A DNA stretch of 64,000 nt from Pseudomonas marincola (GTDB taxonomy: Bacteria; Pseudomonadota; Gammaproteobacteria; Pseudomonadales; Pseudomonadaceae): positions 1 to 64,000 of the forward strand of contig NZ_FPBC01000010.1 of assembly GCF_900116605.1 (NCBI RefSeq), read 5' to 3'. The position numbers and the translations under genes were made by a program. The notes under the pieces were generated by a model, which was not told where the DNA came from, did no database searches, and saw nothing but the letters and a program-made list of their open reading frames with translations. Shown in pieces: positions 55,525 through 64,000 of the stretch. Positions within the stretch are counted from its first letter, which is position 1. Every line of letters begins with the position of its first letter.

Positions 55525-55546
55525 GACTCTCCTGCATCAGGCAGTG

Positions 55547-55569
55547 ATGTCCGGGACGTTGCCGGACAT
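55547..55569. promoter_or_regulatory. Hairpin in the fdnG leader
   Basis: ATGTCCGG and CCGGACAT form an eight-base-pair stem with a seven-base loop, 22 bases upstream of the fdnG start on the minus strand. It may be a leader structure or an operator half-site pair; nothing in the sequence decides which. Confidence 0.4.
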
Positions 55570-55676
55570 ATCAGGAGAAAGATTAGCTGCACTGCAAATT
55601 TACGCCACGTGATCTCGACTAAAGCAGCAGCTTCAGCGCGCCAGCCAGAGGCGTATACAGGGCCTGAGCACGCGTC

Positions 55677-55907
55677 TCACACGAGGCTGAAGCGCGGCGC
55701 GAATTCAGTCTCAGGGCGGCACGGCGGCTGGCCAAGCAATTTCTTCAGGCGGTCGGCGACCTCGATATTGCGCGCAATGTTCGACTTGCACTCAATCGTG
55801 CGCGCCAGTGCGCCGGCAGAGCCGTAATCCAGGCCGAGTAAAGACAGACCATTGGTCATGATCGCCAGTGCGGCGATGACCAGCATGTTGCGATTTTTCA
55901 GTTTCAT
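55677..55907 (-). CDS. Small secreted protein, unknown
   Basis: 76 residues. The N-terminus MKLKNRNMLVIAALAIMTNGLSLLG looks like a signal peptide or membrane anchor; the rest contains two cysteines (IECKSNI, QPPCRPE) and a helix (ARNIEVADRLKKLL). I do not recognise a family. RBS is weak. It is one of three small minus-strand frames upstream of fdnG. Confidence 0.5.
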   Translation of the reverse strand: MKLKNRNMLVIAALAIMTNGLSLLGLDYGSAGALARTIECKSNIARNIEVADRLKKLLGQPPCRPETEFAPRFSLV

Positions 55908-55974
55908 GATGCACGCGCCAGACGATGTTCAAAGGGCCTTGGTCAGGGTTGGGTTGAGGTTGCTGAAGCTGCGG

Positions 55975-56172
55975 TTACTGACATGTGCGCGGGCAAACCA
56001 ATTGCTCGATGGCCAACCGCTCACTCAGTTGAGTAGGAATGCTCAGCGTGGTGAGTTGGCCGTCACTGAGTTGCACCGCCAGCTCGGACTCATAGTGAAT
56101 GCCGCACTCATTAATCGTTGCGTAGGTCACGCCATACACGTCTTTAGCGGCAAACCATTGGGCAGTTGTCAT
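55975..56172 (-). CDS. Small hypothetical protein
   Basis: 65 residues, preceded by GGAG at good spacing. The sequence MTTAQWFAAKDVYGVTYATINECGIHYESELAVQLSDGQLTTLSIP looks like a compact beta-rich cytoplasmic domain, ending with two cysteines (LVCPRTC). No family recognised. Position suggests co-expression with the neighbouring small genes. Confidence 0.5.
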   Translation of the reverse strand: MTTAQWFAAKDVYGVTYATINECGIHYESELAVQLSDGQLTTLSIPTQLSERLAIEQLVCPRTCQ

Positions 56173-56208
56173 CTCGCACTCCAGTATCTGGCGAAGCTGT
56201 TTGCGCGC

Positions 56209-56352
56209 TTATGGGCGCGCAGCTTCGCTGGCCGGTTGAGTTTTCACAGAGCTGGCACGCGCCTTATCGAGCTGGCGCTGGCTTTCTGCGCTGACACTTG
56301 TGGTGAATGCCGAAGCGGCGAGCAGACTGGCAATAGCGGCGAAACGATTCAT
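56209..56352 (-). CDS. Very small secreted protein (PtrA-like pattern)
   Basis: 47 residues from the ATG at 56352 with AAGGAAT upstream. A clear signal peptide (MNRFAAIASLLAASAFTTSVSA) leaves a 25-residue mature peptide SESQRQLDKARASSVKT-like. Short pseudomonad proteins of this layout are sometimes annotated with a PtrA N-terminal domain; that link is tentative. Confidence 0.5.
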   Translation of the reverse strand: MNRFAAIASLLAASAFTTSVSAESQRQLDKARASSVKTQPASEAARP

Positions 56353-56555
56353 GCTGATATTCCTTCTGTAGGAGCGGGCGTTGCCCGGTGGAGCGATAAT
56401 CCACCGGCGCCTGAATCTGCAGAAGTAAATGGTCACGATTGTGATTATCACGGCGGCTGATATGAGCGCCGCGTAATGTTGAGCGGGTGTATGAGGGGCG
56501 TGTTTACGAACTTGCGTGTCAGCGCAGGCCAAGCATCTGCGCGTTGTTTAACCGG

Positions 56556-57449
56556 CTACAGGGCATTACCGCGAGCAGCGCTGAAACGGCTGATGAAACG
56601 CCCGCCGAATACGTTGATGGCCAGCCCTGCCATCACCAGAACCGTGCCGGCCATTTGCCAATGTGTGAGGCGCTCGCCGAGCAGCAGCGCCGATGAGCTA
56701 AGGCCGATAATGGGCACCAGCATCGAGAACGGCGCGACCTGGCTGGCCGGATAACGCGAGAGCAATTTGCTCCAGAGCCCGTAACCCATGAGCGTGGCGG
56801 CGAACGCCAGATACGCCAGCGCACCAATCGAGCTGAGACTGATATTGCGCAGAGACGTTTCGATCAGTTCCGGCCCTTCCACCCATAGCGACATAGCAAA
56901 GAATGGCAATGGCGGCACCAAACTGCCCCACACCACCAAGGCCACCAGATCAACCTGACCGACGCGCTTAGTGATGATATTGCCCATGGCCCACATGGCG
57001 GCGGCGCAGAGCGTCAGCAACAGGCCGGCAAGGGTCGTGCTGGTGCCGCTCTGTGCGCCGATCAAGAGTAATCCGCCAGCGGCAATCAGCATGCCCAGCA
57101 CGTTAACCGGACGCACCCGCTCGCCCAACACCATCGCGGCGAACAACAGGGTGAAGAAAGCCTGAGACTGCAACACCAACGAGGCCAGACCTGCGGGCAT
57201 GCCCACAGACATGGCCGAAAACAGAAAGGCGAACTGGCCAAACGAGATGGTCAGGCCGTACGCCAGCAACCAGCGTAACGGCACCTGCGGACGCCGGATA
57301 AAAAATATCGCCGGGAATGCCGCCAGACAAAACCGCAGGCCACCCAGCAACAACGGTGGTAGCCCATCGAGACCGATGCGGATGACGACGAAGTTGAGCC
57401 CCCACAACACGATTACCCATAACGCGAGTAGCAAGTCTTTTGGCGTCAT
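56556..57449 (-). CDS. eamA: EamA-type cysteine/O-acetylserine exporter
   Basis: 297 residues from the ATG at 57449 (GGAG seven bases upstream), close to the 299 of E. coli EamA. Ten membrane helices in two EamA repeats. Segments LALWVIVLWGLNFVVIRIGLDGLPPLLLGGLRF, AYGLTISFGQFAFLFSAMSVGMPAGLASLVLQSQAFF and LAFAATLMGYGLWSKLLSRYPASQVAPFSMLVPIIGLSSSALLLGERLT line up with the E. coli protein, which exports cysteine-pathway metabolites. It is downstream of pbpC on the same strand with a 105-base gap. Confidence 0.85.
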   Translation of the reverse strand: MTPKDLLLALWVIVLWGLNFVVIRIGLDGLPPLLLGGLRFCLAAFPAIFFIRRPQVPLRWLLAYGLTISFGQFAFLFSAMSVGMPAGLASLVLQSQAFFTLLFAAMVLGERVRPVNVLGMLIAAGGLLLIGAQSGTSTTLAGLLLTLCAAAMWAMGNIITKRVGQVDLVALVVWGSLVPPLPFFAMSLWVEGPELIETSLRNISLSSIGALAYLAFAATLMGYGLWSKLLSRYPASQVAPFSMLVPIIGLSSSALLLGERLTHWQMAGTVLVMAGLAINVFGGRFISRFSAARGNAL

Positions 57450-57554
57450 GGCCGGGCTCCGATTGAATGCGCGCAAATCAAAAACACATATAAAAACATT
57501 GTCACTGCATGGCGCACCGATACAGTCATCAATAAAACCACGGGTACAGTGGCA

Positions 57555-59948
57555 TTAACGGCTCACGCGAAAACTCACCTGAGCGGTCTGGCCGCTTTCG
57601 TCGAGCACGCTGAGTTGATACACCCCGCTGCGCTCCAGCACATGATCGAAGCTGGCGTCGGGCAGTGTTTCCGCCACTTGCCGGCCATTAAGAAACCACC
57701 AGCGCTTGCCGCTGCCGCCAATCGCACTCAGGCGCAGGCGCGGCCCTTGAGCGCCGGTCGGGCTGCGCAGCTGATCGCCCTCGCGAATGCCGACGATATC
57801 CAGCGAAGTGCTGGCCAAACCGTTGCGCGGCGGACATTCAGGCGACGCCACAGGCAGCCGTGCGCTGCGTCTTTCACGGCTGGGTAACCACGGTTCCAGC
57901 GGCGCCGGCCAAAGCGCCAACATCTCGGGTTTGGCGCCGCTGCAACTGGCATCGACCCGCAAGCCCTGCTCATTGACCCAGATGGTTTGGCTAAGACCGA
58001 GCCCGGCGGGCTGATCCGCTGCCAGCAAGGTGGGCGGCGTGGTGCCATCCAGAGTCCAGGCGAAACGCTGACGCCGGCAATTGGCCGAGTCTTTGCCAAG
58101 TGGCTGACCCAATGGCCAGCAGATCGCGGCGACGCCGACCGACGCGGGTTGCGGATCAGCCGGTAATGGGATTGCTCGCTGGCTGTCGCGATTGGCCAGA
58201 ATGTCATGCACTTGCAGCAACATCGGCGCTGCCGAGGCCAGACCAAACTGGCCCGAAACCGGCGTGCCATCGGGACGGCCAATCCACACACCAATCACGT
58301 AACGCGGCGCCACGCCAATCGCCCAGGCATCACGAAAGCCGTAGCTGGTACCAGTTTTCCAGGCGAGCGTGGAGCGCCGCACCAACTGCGCACGCGGGTC
58401 GATTTCCGGGCGCGCCTGACCGCTGAGAATCCGCCGGATAATCCACGCAGAGCCCGCAGACAACAAACGTCGCTCGCGCAGGGCATCCTGCGGCTTAAAA
58501 CGCAGCCCAGCAGCCATTCCGGAACGCCCGAACGCGCTGTAGCCGCTCACCAATTGCTCCAGTCGGCTGCCCACGCCACCGAGAATTATCGCCAGATTAG
58601 GCTGCGCCAGCGGCGGCAAGGCCAATGGCACTCCCGCATTGCGCAACTCGCCGGCAAAGCGTTTCGGGCCATAGGCTTCGATCAACTGCACCGCTGGCAA
58701 GTTGAGCGATCGCGACAGCGCAGTGCTGGCCGAAACCGGGCCGCTGAAACTCGCGGCAAAATTGCCGGGTCGGTAATCGCCGTAACGCCGGGGAACATCT
58801 TGCAACAACGACTCGGAATGAATCAGCCCGCCATCCAGCGCCATGCCGTAGAGGAACGGTTTCAGGGTCGAGCCGGGCGAGCGCAGCGCATGCACCATAT
58901 CAACATGACCAAAGCGCTTGGCATCGCCGATATCCACAGAGCCAAGGTAGGCGCGCACCTGCATGTTGGGTAACTCGGCTACCACGATTGCCGCCGAGGT
59001 GCGCTCGGGCAATCGTGCCCGCCAGCCCATGAGCATGTCCTCAAGGCGGCGCTGCAAACTGGCATCCAGCGTGGTGTGAATCAGCGGCGGGCTGTCGGCA
59101 TGGTTAAGCCGGCGCGCCAGCAGTGGCGCTAAACGCGGCTCCTGACGCGGCGCCAGCAACACCGGCTCTTGCAGCGCATCGTTGATGGCGCTGGCAGGCC
59201 ACACATCGAACGCCTGCAGACGCCGCAGAACCTTGTCGCGGGCAGCCTGTGCACGCTGCGGATGACGATCGGGACGCAACCGGCTGGGTGCCTGAGGTAG
59301 CACCGCAAACAGCGCCGCCTCGGCATGAGTCATCCGGCTCGGCGGTTTGCCCAGATACGCCCAACTGGCAGCAGCAACGCCTTGCAGCGTGCCGCCAAAT
59401 GGCGCGCGGTTCAGATACAGCGTAAGGATCTGATCTTTGCTCAGGTGCCACTCCAGTTGCAGCGTGCGCCAGACCTGCTTGAGCTTGCCCGGCAAACTGC
59501 GCGCATGCGGGTCGAGCAAACGCGCCACCTGCATCGACAACGTGCTGCCGCCGGAAACCACACGCCCGCCACGCAGGTTCTGCCAAGTGGCGCGCAACAG
59601 CGCCAGCGGATTGATGCCCGGATGCTGATAAAACCAGCGATCTTCATACGCCAGCAACGCCTGCAAATAATACGGCGACACCTGCGAACTGCTGACCGGA
59701 TAGCGCCACACGCCATCGGCATCGGCGAAGCGCCACAGCGGCGTGCCGTCTTCGGCCAGCACCACCCGTGCCAGATCATCTTCGGGCAGCTGTAACGGAA
59801 ACAACAGATCAGCGACCCACAACAGCGCGCAAAGCATCAATGGAGCGGCCAACAACCAACGCGTGCGCCGGCGCAACTGCTGCCAGCGCACGCGCAGGGT
59901 TTTCCACAGGTTCACTGCCGCACCCGCCAACCGAACGCAGCAGCCCAT
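57555..59948 (-). CDS. pbpC: Penicillin-binding protein 1C
   Basis: 797 residues from the ATG at 59948 (a TTG five codons earlier is possible; neither has a clear RBS). An N-terminal membrane helix (WLLAAPLMLCALLWVADLLF), a glycosyltransferase domain (LLAYEDRWFYQHPGINPLALLRA, GGSTLSMQVARLL), a transpeptidase domain with SxxK in SPGSTLKPFLYG, SRSLN and KTG in WKTGTSYGFRDAW, and a C-terminal BiPBP_C domain. Usually paired with the alpha-2-macroglobulin yfhM as here, where a repair/defence partnership has been proposed. Confidence 0.94.
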   Translation of the reverse strand: MGCCVRLAGAAVNLWKTLRVRWQQLRRRTRWLLAAPLMLCALLWVADLLFPLQLPEDDLARVVLAEDGTPLWRFADADGVWRYPVSSSQVSPYYLQALLAYEDRWFYQHPGINPLALLRATWQNLRGGRVVSGGSTLSMQVARLLDPHARSLPGKLKQVWRTLQLEWHLSKDQILTLYLNRAPFGGTLQGVAAASWAYLGKPPSRMTHAEAALFAVLPQAPSRLRPDRHPQRAQAARDKVLRRLQAFDVWPASAINDALQEPVLLAPRQEPRLAPLLARRLNHADSPPLIHTTLDASLQRRLEDMLMGWRARLPERTSAAIVVAELPNMQVRAYLGSVDIGDAKRFGHVDMVHALRSPGSTLKPFLYGMALDGGLIHSESLLQDVPRRYGDYRPGNFAASFSGPVSASTALSRSLNLPAVQLIEAYGPKRFAGELRNAGVPLALPPLAQPNLAIILGGVGSRLEQLVSGYSAFGRSGMAAGLRFKPQDALRERRLLSAGSAWIIRRILSGQARPEIDPRAQLVRRSTLAWKTGTSYGFRDAWAIGVAPRYVIGVWIGRPDGTPVSGQFGLASAAPMLLQVHDILANRDSQRAIPLPADPQPASVGVAAICWPLGQPLGKDSANCRRQRFAWTLDGTTPPTLLAADQPAGLGLSQTIWVNEQGLRVDASCSGAKPEMLALWPAPLEPWLPSRERRSARLPVASPECPPRNGLASTSLDIVGIREGDQLRSPTGAQGPRLRLSAIGGSGKRWWFLNGRQVAETLPDASFDHVLERSGVYQLSVLDESGQTAQVSFRVSR

Positions 59949-60061
59949 CCAATTGCGCTGCAACAGTGGCCAATGACTGGCACACTAGCGCGCATAACTG
60001 CCCGGCAGCCTTCACAGCTTGCCGGTATGTAGCGGATGGATGGATTGATTACAGGCGTCAA

Positions 60062-60367
60062 ATGAACCCACATTTACAGGTAGCAGGATTTTTTGAATCA
60101 CTCGGCCAAGCCTTCGGCACGGTGATTCGTTTCATTGTCGAAAGCCTCAGCAGCTTCTTTGGATTGTTCGGCAATGCCTTCAGCGGCTTCATTGATGGCA
60201 TGTCGAAAACCCTCGGAATTACCCCGTCGTTTCTCAGCATTGTGGTGCTGATCATCGGCCTGTTGCTGCTTTACGCGGCGGTTCGCGCCTTCATGCGCAA
60301 AGCCATTATCGGTGGCGTATGCTGGTTGTTTCTCGGCCTGTGGATCCTCAGCGGCCTGATAACCTGA
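60062..60367 (+). CDS. Small membrane protein between yfhM and pbpC
   Basis: 101 residues from the ATG at 60062. An amphipathic N-terminal part (FFESLGQAFGTVIRFIVESLSSFFGLFG) precedes two hydrophobic helices (FLSIVVLIIGLLLLYAAVRAF, IIGGVCWLFLGLWILSGLI). No family recognised. It is transcribed opposite to the flanking yfhM-pbpC pair. The longer frame starting earlier overlaps pbpC and is not supported. Confidence 0.6.
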   Translation: MNPHLQVAGFFESLGQAFGTVIRFIVESLSSFFGLFGNAFSGFIDGMSKTLGITPSFLSIVVLIIGLLLLYAAVRAFMRKAIIGGVCWLFLGLWILSGLIT

Positions 60368-60466
60368 CGCACCCGATTAAACTACAGCACGACTACAGCC
60401 GCCGCTAAAACTCCAGCCGCGCCGGGATTGCAGCCGTTACGGCGCAATCCCCAAGCGCCGGAAATA

Positions 60467-63400
60467 TCAGCGGCTGCGTACCACCATTTTCTCCGATGCA
60501 TCGCCGATTGCCTGCCAGTTGGGCCGGTACATGGACTCAACCTGAGGCGGCGGCACGCGGTAGCTGCCGGGCGTTACGGCCCGCGCCAGATACAACAGAT
60601 GGGTGCTGCCATAGCCGTCGAGATCCAGCGCCGCGACATAGCGATCGCCACGGAACTCCTGATGCTTGAGGTTGGCATTCTGCATCGACTGCAGCCACTC
60701 CTTGGTTTCGCTGCTGGCATCCTCAAGGCTGGCAGCGCTTTGCGCCAGATTCTGATTCTCCAACTCCAGCCCTGCCGGCAACAGGTCGACCACCAGCGCA
60801 TCCGGCACGCGCTCCTTGGCCGCAACCACCAGATGCACCAGCACCAACTGGCCGCTATCAAGCTCTTCGAGGTTCAGCGGCTGGCCCTGCATGTCCAGAT
60901 AATCGCGGCCAATGCTCAGGTTCTCGCCACCGGCAACCGGGGCGTTACGCGGATAGCCGGACAACGTGAGCTGCTGATACAAAGGTTGCTCCGAAGCACT
61001 GCTGAGCGTCAACGGCTCGGCCAGATCCTTGCCGTCGAGCTTGATCGCCGATTGCGCATTACTCAGCTCAAACGCCAGGCTGCCGCTTTGCAGTTGGGCC
61101 TGCCACGGCTGCTCGGGTTTACTCAGCAGATTGCGTCCGGCCAGATACAGCGCATTGCGCTCCTGCGTCGATAACCAGCGCTGCGCGGCCAGCTCATCCG
61201 CCAGGGTAAACAGCCGGGCCTCACGCACAGTCGGGGCCAGGTCATATACCTCCAGCAGCGCCATGATCAACGCCTGATCACGCAACTGGCTGCCGTAATC
61301 ACCTAACCAACGCTCGCTGTCGCGCTGACGGCTCAGCCCTGCCCGCAGCGCATCGTCGGCACGCGGTTGGTCGCCCATTTTCTGCAGGGCAATCGCCAAC
61401 TGCACCAGCGGCAAGCCCGACTCGGCATCGTTGCGCCGATCATACAGATTACGCAACGCGCCAAGCGGCGCCTGCTGGCTGCGCGCCAACACAAAACCTG
61501 CATAGGCCTGCACGGCAAAGCGGGTGTGATCGAGGCTCTGGCTATAACCGACATCGATCAGATTGCGCTCCTGCACATAGCGCAGCAGGCGCTCGTTGGC
61601 CTTTTTCATGGCCTCTTCAGGCACGGCAAAACCTTGCTCGCGAGCGCGCAGTAAAAAGTCAGTGACATAGGCTGTCAGCCAATATTCCTCATCACTGTCG
61701 GCGCCCCACAAACCAAAGCTGCCGTTGTAACGCTGCATGCTCAGCAAGCGCTCGATACCCAGCTCGATTGAACGCTTGCGCTGCTCATCCGGTTCGGTTT
61801 CCAGACCCAGCCGTTTGATGATCGCAGCATCGGCGTAAAGCGACGGATACAGACCGCTGGCGGTCTGTTCAAGGCAGCCGTACGGATAAGCCTTGAGCGC
61901 ACGAATCTGCTCGCCAAGGTTAAGCGGCGGCCGGCTCGAAACCGCCAGTCGAGCTTGCAAACCGGCAGGTTCAAATGCCGCCAGCGTGCCGGCAGGCATT
62001 TGCCATTTGTCGCCCTTGAGCACGCTGCGCATGTGTTCAAGGCGTGCGGGATAAGCCGGACGAATACCCAGCGTCCAGTCACGCTGCAAGGCCGCCAACT
62101 GCTCATCCGGCAGGCTCAGGCCATCGACCTTGAGTTCGATCTTGCCTTGGCCAAAGCCGCCCAGTGCCCGCACCGGAATGTGCAGCGTGCTGCGCTGGCC
62201 CGGTTCAAGTGTGAGTGTGGAGTTAGCTAATTGCGCATCGACCCATTCAAGCTGGCCGCTGATCCCGAGTTGCACGTCGAGTGTCTGCGCCTGCTCGGTG
62301 AGATTACTCAAGTCCAGCGCCAACGTGGTTTCATCCCCGCCGGCAAGAAAGCGCGGCGTCGAAAGCTCAGCCACCAGCGGCGCAGCGACGACTGTTTTGG
62401 CTTCGGCCATGCCATAGCGCTGATCGGTCCAGACCTGCGCCATGAGCCGCAACTCACCATTGAAGTCGGGAATGTCCAGGCTGACAGTGCCCTTGCCCTG
62501 CTCATCGAGCTGCACCGGTTTGGCTTGCATCGCGACAATCAGCACATTGCTTTCAGGCCGTTTGCCGCCGCCCGCCAGCGCCGCGTCGCCGCCGAATGCC
62601 AGCTTGGCCATCCGTCCCTGCCCGGCCTCGATAAGCTGGCCGAATACGTCGAGTTGGTCGGCGCCGTATGCCTTGCGCCCGAACAAATTCGAATAGGGGT
62701 CTGGCGTTGGGTACTCGGTGATATTAAGAATCCCCGAATCCACCGCCGCCACCAGCACGTACGCTTGTTTGGCCGCACTGCCGTCAGCATTTTGTGCCTG
62801 CACCTGAATATTCAGTGGTTGCTTGGGGCGCATTTTTTCTGGCGCTTGCAGGTTCAGGCTGAGCTTGCGCTGCTCGCGTTGCAGCGGTAAGTGCAGAATC
62901 CCGACCGCCCGCTTTGGTGTGGCATTGCTCTTGCGCTCGCCCGGACGAATCACCAGCGCGCTGATGTAGAGATCATGGCGCAGCCAGTCTTTGCTGATCG
63001 GCACTTCGAAGGTCTGGCCTTGCGCTGGCAGCGTAATCGGTTGCCACCACAGCGGGCCCTCGCTCGACTCGACCAGCAAATAGCCACTGCCCGCAACTGG
63101 CGGGGTAACAGTTACCTTTGCGGTTTCGCCGTTCGCATAAGCGGGTTTATCCAGCGCCAGCTTGACTTGGTCCGGGCGCACCGCGCCGCCTTCGGCATTG
63201 TCCTGCCAGCGATAACCCGCCCAGAAGCGCACACTGCTGAGCATCTTGCTTTGCGGGTCAATCACCTCGACCCGATACGGGCCCCACTCCACCGGGAAAC
63301 TGACCTTGGCCGTCGAGCCTTGAGCAACGCTGACTTGCTCTTCGCTGAGGGTGAGGAATTTCTCGTTGTAGTTATTGCTCCAGCCGTCGTTGTCCGAGAA

Positions 63401-64000
63401 GGTCCAGTAGTAATCACGGCGTTCACGCACCAGACGCACGGTCAACGCGTCCGCTGCCAGTTTGTTCCCCGCCGGATCGGCCAGCAGAATCTCGAAATTG
63501 GCCAGCCCGTCGGCATCGACCTGATCACCTTCAAACAGCCCGCGAATGCCGGGCAAACGCTCAGCTGGCCAAACCGGCTGCACCAGCCGCCGGGTTATGG
63601 GCCGACCGCCAGACTCTTGCAGGCTCGCCTGCAATATCAGTTTGAGCGGCGACTTGACCGTGTCCCAACGACTTTCGATGTCCAGCGTGGTGTTGCCCTG
63701 CTCATCCAGAGTTTGTTCATCCAACTCCAGATCCTGACTCAGCTCTTTCTCGGTGACCGAGCCGAACTGATAACCAGGCAAACTCGCCACGGCATCACGC
63801 AGCGGCCGCACATAGAGTTGCCCGCTGATGCGATTGCCACTGGCCGGCGCGCCGTAAAGATAACGGCCATTCACCTCGAACTGCGCATGTTGCGCCGGTT
63901 TCAGCGGCTGATCCTGACCTTTCAGTTCCAGCGCCAGGCGCTCTGGCAGAAAGTCCTCGACCGAAAACTCATACAGTTGCGGCGCGCCATCGCCCAGATC
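60467..64000 (-). CDS. yfhM: Bacterial alpha-2-macroglobulin (YfhM-like), 3' part
   Basis: The frame is open from 60467 to the window edge, giving the C-terminal 1,177 residues; E. coli YfhM is 1,653, so the N-terminal third lies outside. The methionine-like codon at 63872-63874 is an internal GTG, not the start. MG domains, the bait-like region and the thioester-containing alpha-2-macroglobulin domain are present; the thioester motif GCLEQ is intact (YPYGCLEQTASGLYP). It is a periplasmic lipoprotein-type protease trap. pbpC follows downstream on the same strand. Confidence 0.93.
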   Translation of the reverse strand, partial: DLGDGAPQLYEFSVEDFLPERLALELKGQDQPLKPAQHAQFEVNGRYLYGAPASGNRISGQLYVRPLRDAVASLPGYQFGSVTEKELSQDLELDEQTLDEQGNTTLDIESRWDTVKSPLKLILQASLQESGGRPITRRLVQPVWPAERLPGIRGLFEGDQVDADGLANFEILLADPAGNKLAADALTVRLVRERRDYYWTFSDNDGWSNNYNEKFLTLSEEQVSVAQGSTAKVSFPVEWGPYRVEVIDPQSKMLSSVRFWAGYRWQDNAEGGAVRPDQVKLALDKPAYANGETAKVTVTPPVAGSGYLLVESSEGPLWWQPITLPAQGQTFEVPISKDWLRHDLYISALVIRPGERKSNATPKRAVGILHLPLQREQRKLSLNLQAPEKMRPKQPLNIQVQAQNADGSAAKQAYVLVAAVDSGILNITEYPTPDPYSNLFGRKAYGADQLDVFGQLIEAGQGRMAKLAFGGDAALAGGGKRPESNVLIVAMQAKPVQLDEQGKGTVSLDIPDFNGELRLMAQVWTDQRYGMAEAKTVVAAPLVAELSTPRFLAGGDETTLALDLSNLTEQAQTLDVQLGISGQLEWVDAQLANSTLTLEPGQRSTLHIPVRALGGFGQGKIELKVDGLSLPDEQLAALQRDWTLGIRPAYPARLEHMRSVLKGDKWQMPAGTLAAFEPAGLQARLAVSSRPPLNLGEQIRALKAYPYGCLEQTASGLYPSLYADAAIIKRLGLETEPDEQRKRSIELGIERLLSMQRYNGSFGLWGADSDEEYWLTAYVTDFLLRAREQGFAVPEEAMKKANERLLRYVQERNLIDVGYSQSLDHTRFAVQAYAGFVLARSQQAPLGALRNLYDRRNDAESGLPLVQLAIALQKMGDQPRADDALRAGLSRQRDSERWLGDYGSQLRDQALIMALLEVYDLAPTVREARLFTLADELAAQRWLSTQERNALYLAGRNLLSKPEQPWQAQLQSGSLAFELSNAQSAIKLDGKDLAEPLTLSSASEQPLYQQLTLSGYPRNAPVAGGENLSIGRDYLDMQGQPLNLEELDSGQLVLVHLVVAAKERVPDALVVDLLPAGLELENQNLAQSAASLEDASSETKEWLQSMQNANLKHQEFRGDRYVAALDLDGYGSTHLLYLARAVTPGSYRVPPPQVESMYRPNWQAIGDASEKMVVRSR

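Noticed and set aside
63872..63874. Start of the alpha-2-macroglobulin gene
   Set aside because: This is an internal GTG; the frame is open without break to the window edge and the upstream codons read as normal protein, so the true start lies outside.

Overview
The window reads as a chromosomal segment of a Pseudomonas-type gammaproteobacterium. The main grounds are gene order. A PprA/PprB-controlled Tad pilus locus runs tadF, pprA, fppA, pprB, tadG, a DUF3613 gene, tadD, tadC, tadB, tadA, tadZ, rcpA, rcpC and flp in the arrangement I know from P. aeruginosa. A formate dehydrogenase and selenocysteine cluster (fdnGHI-fdhE-selA-selB) is also in Pseudomonas order. The DNA is moderately GC-rich almost throughout, except one AT-rich nuclease gene beside selC. 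No assignment here was checked by database search.

Layout. 1-334: 5' end of an IS5-type insertion sequence. 0.55-5.3 kb: a BvgS/EvgS-like hybrid sensor kinase followed by a response regulator with a degenerate HD-GYP domain. 5.4-9.3 kb: ada, a MazG-like pyrophosphatase, cmoM, two DUF4136 lipoproteins and a GNAT acetyltransferase. 9.2-24.6 kb: the complete Tad/Flp pilus locus with its two-component system and an extra stand-alone receiver protein. 24.7-28.2 kb: a TpsB/FhaC-type outer-membrane protein beside a collagen-like lipoprotein. 28.5-33.0 kb: YdcZ-type transporter, SulP transporter with a tandem universal stress protein, and a diguanylate cyclase. 33.0-36.9 kb: a yehZYXW-type osmoprotectant ABC importer. 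37.2-41.9 kb: a DsrE-like/lipoyl-protein pair, an FKBP isomerase, a five-haem cytochrome c that looks like a fusion with a thiosulfate dehydrogenase module, and an epoxide-hydrolase-like enzyme. 42.1-43.8 kb: a chemoreceptor.

43.8-55.5 kb is the selenium/formate block: an orphan HsdR-N-like nuclease gene, tRNA-Sec (selC), a NIPSNAP protein, a roughly 560-bp array of cruciform-forming repeats that supplies the last codons of selB, then selB, selA, fdhE and fdnIHG on the minus strand. fdnG contains an in-frame UGA with a SECIS-like hairpin, so substrate enzyme, tRNA and decoding machinery sit within 11 kb of each other. 55.6-64 kb: three very small secreted or unknown proteins, a cysteine/O-acetylserine exporter (EamA type), pbpC, a small membrane protein, and the 3' part of a bacterial alpha-2-macroglobulin gene that runs off the window.

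The strongest leads for something undescribed are the five-haem TsdA fusion (38.65-40.69 kb) with the nearby DsrE/lipoyl-protein pair, the cruciform repeat array inside the 3' end of selB, the TpsB/collagen-like pair beside the Tad locus, matching palindromes in two Tad-locus promoters, and the HD-to-HG change in the HD-GYP regulator.
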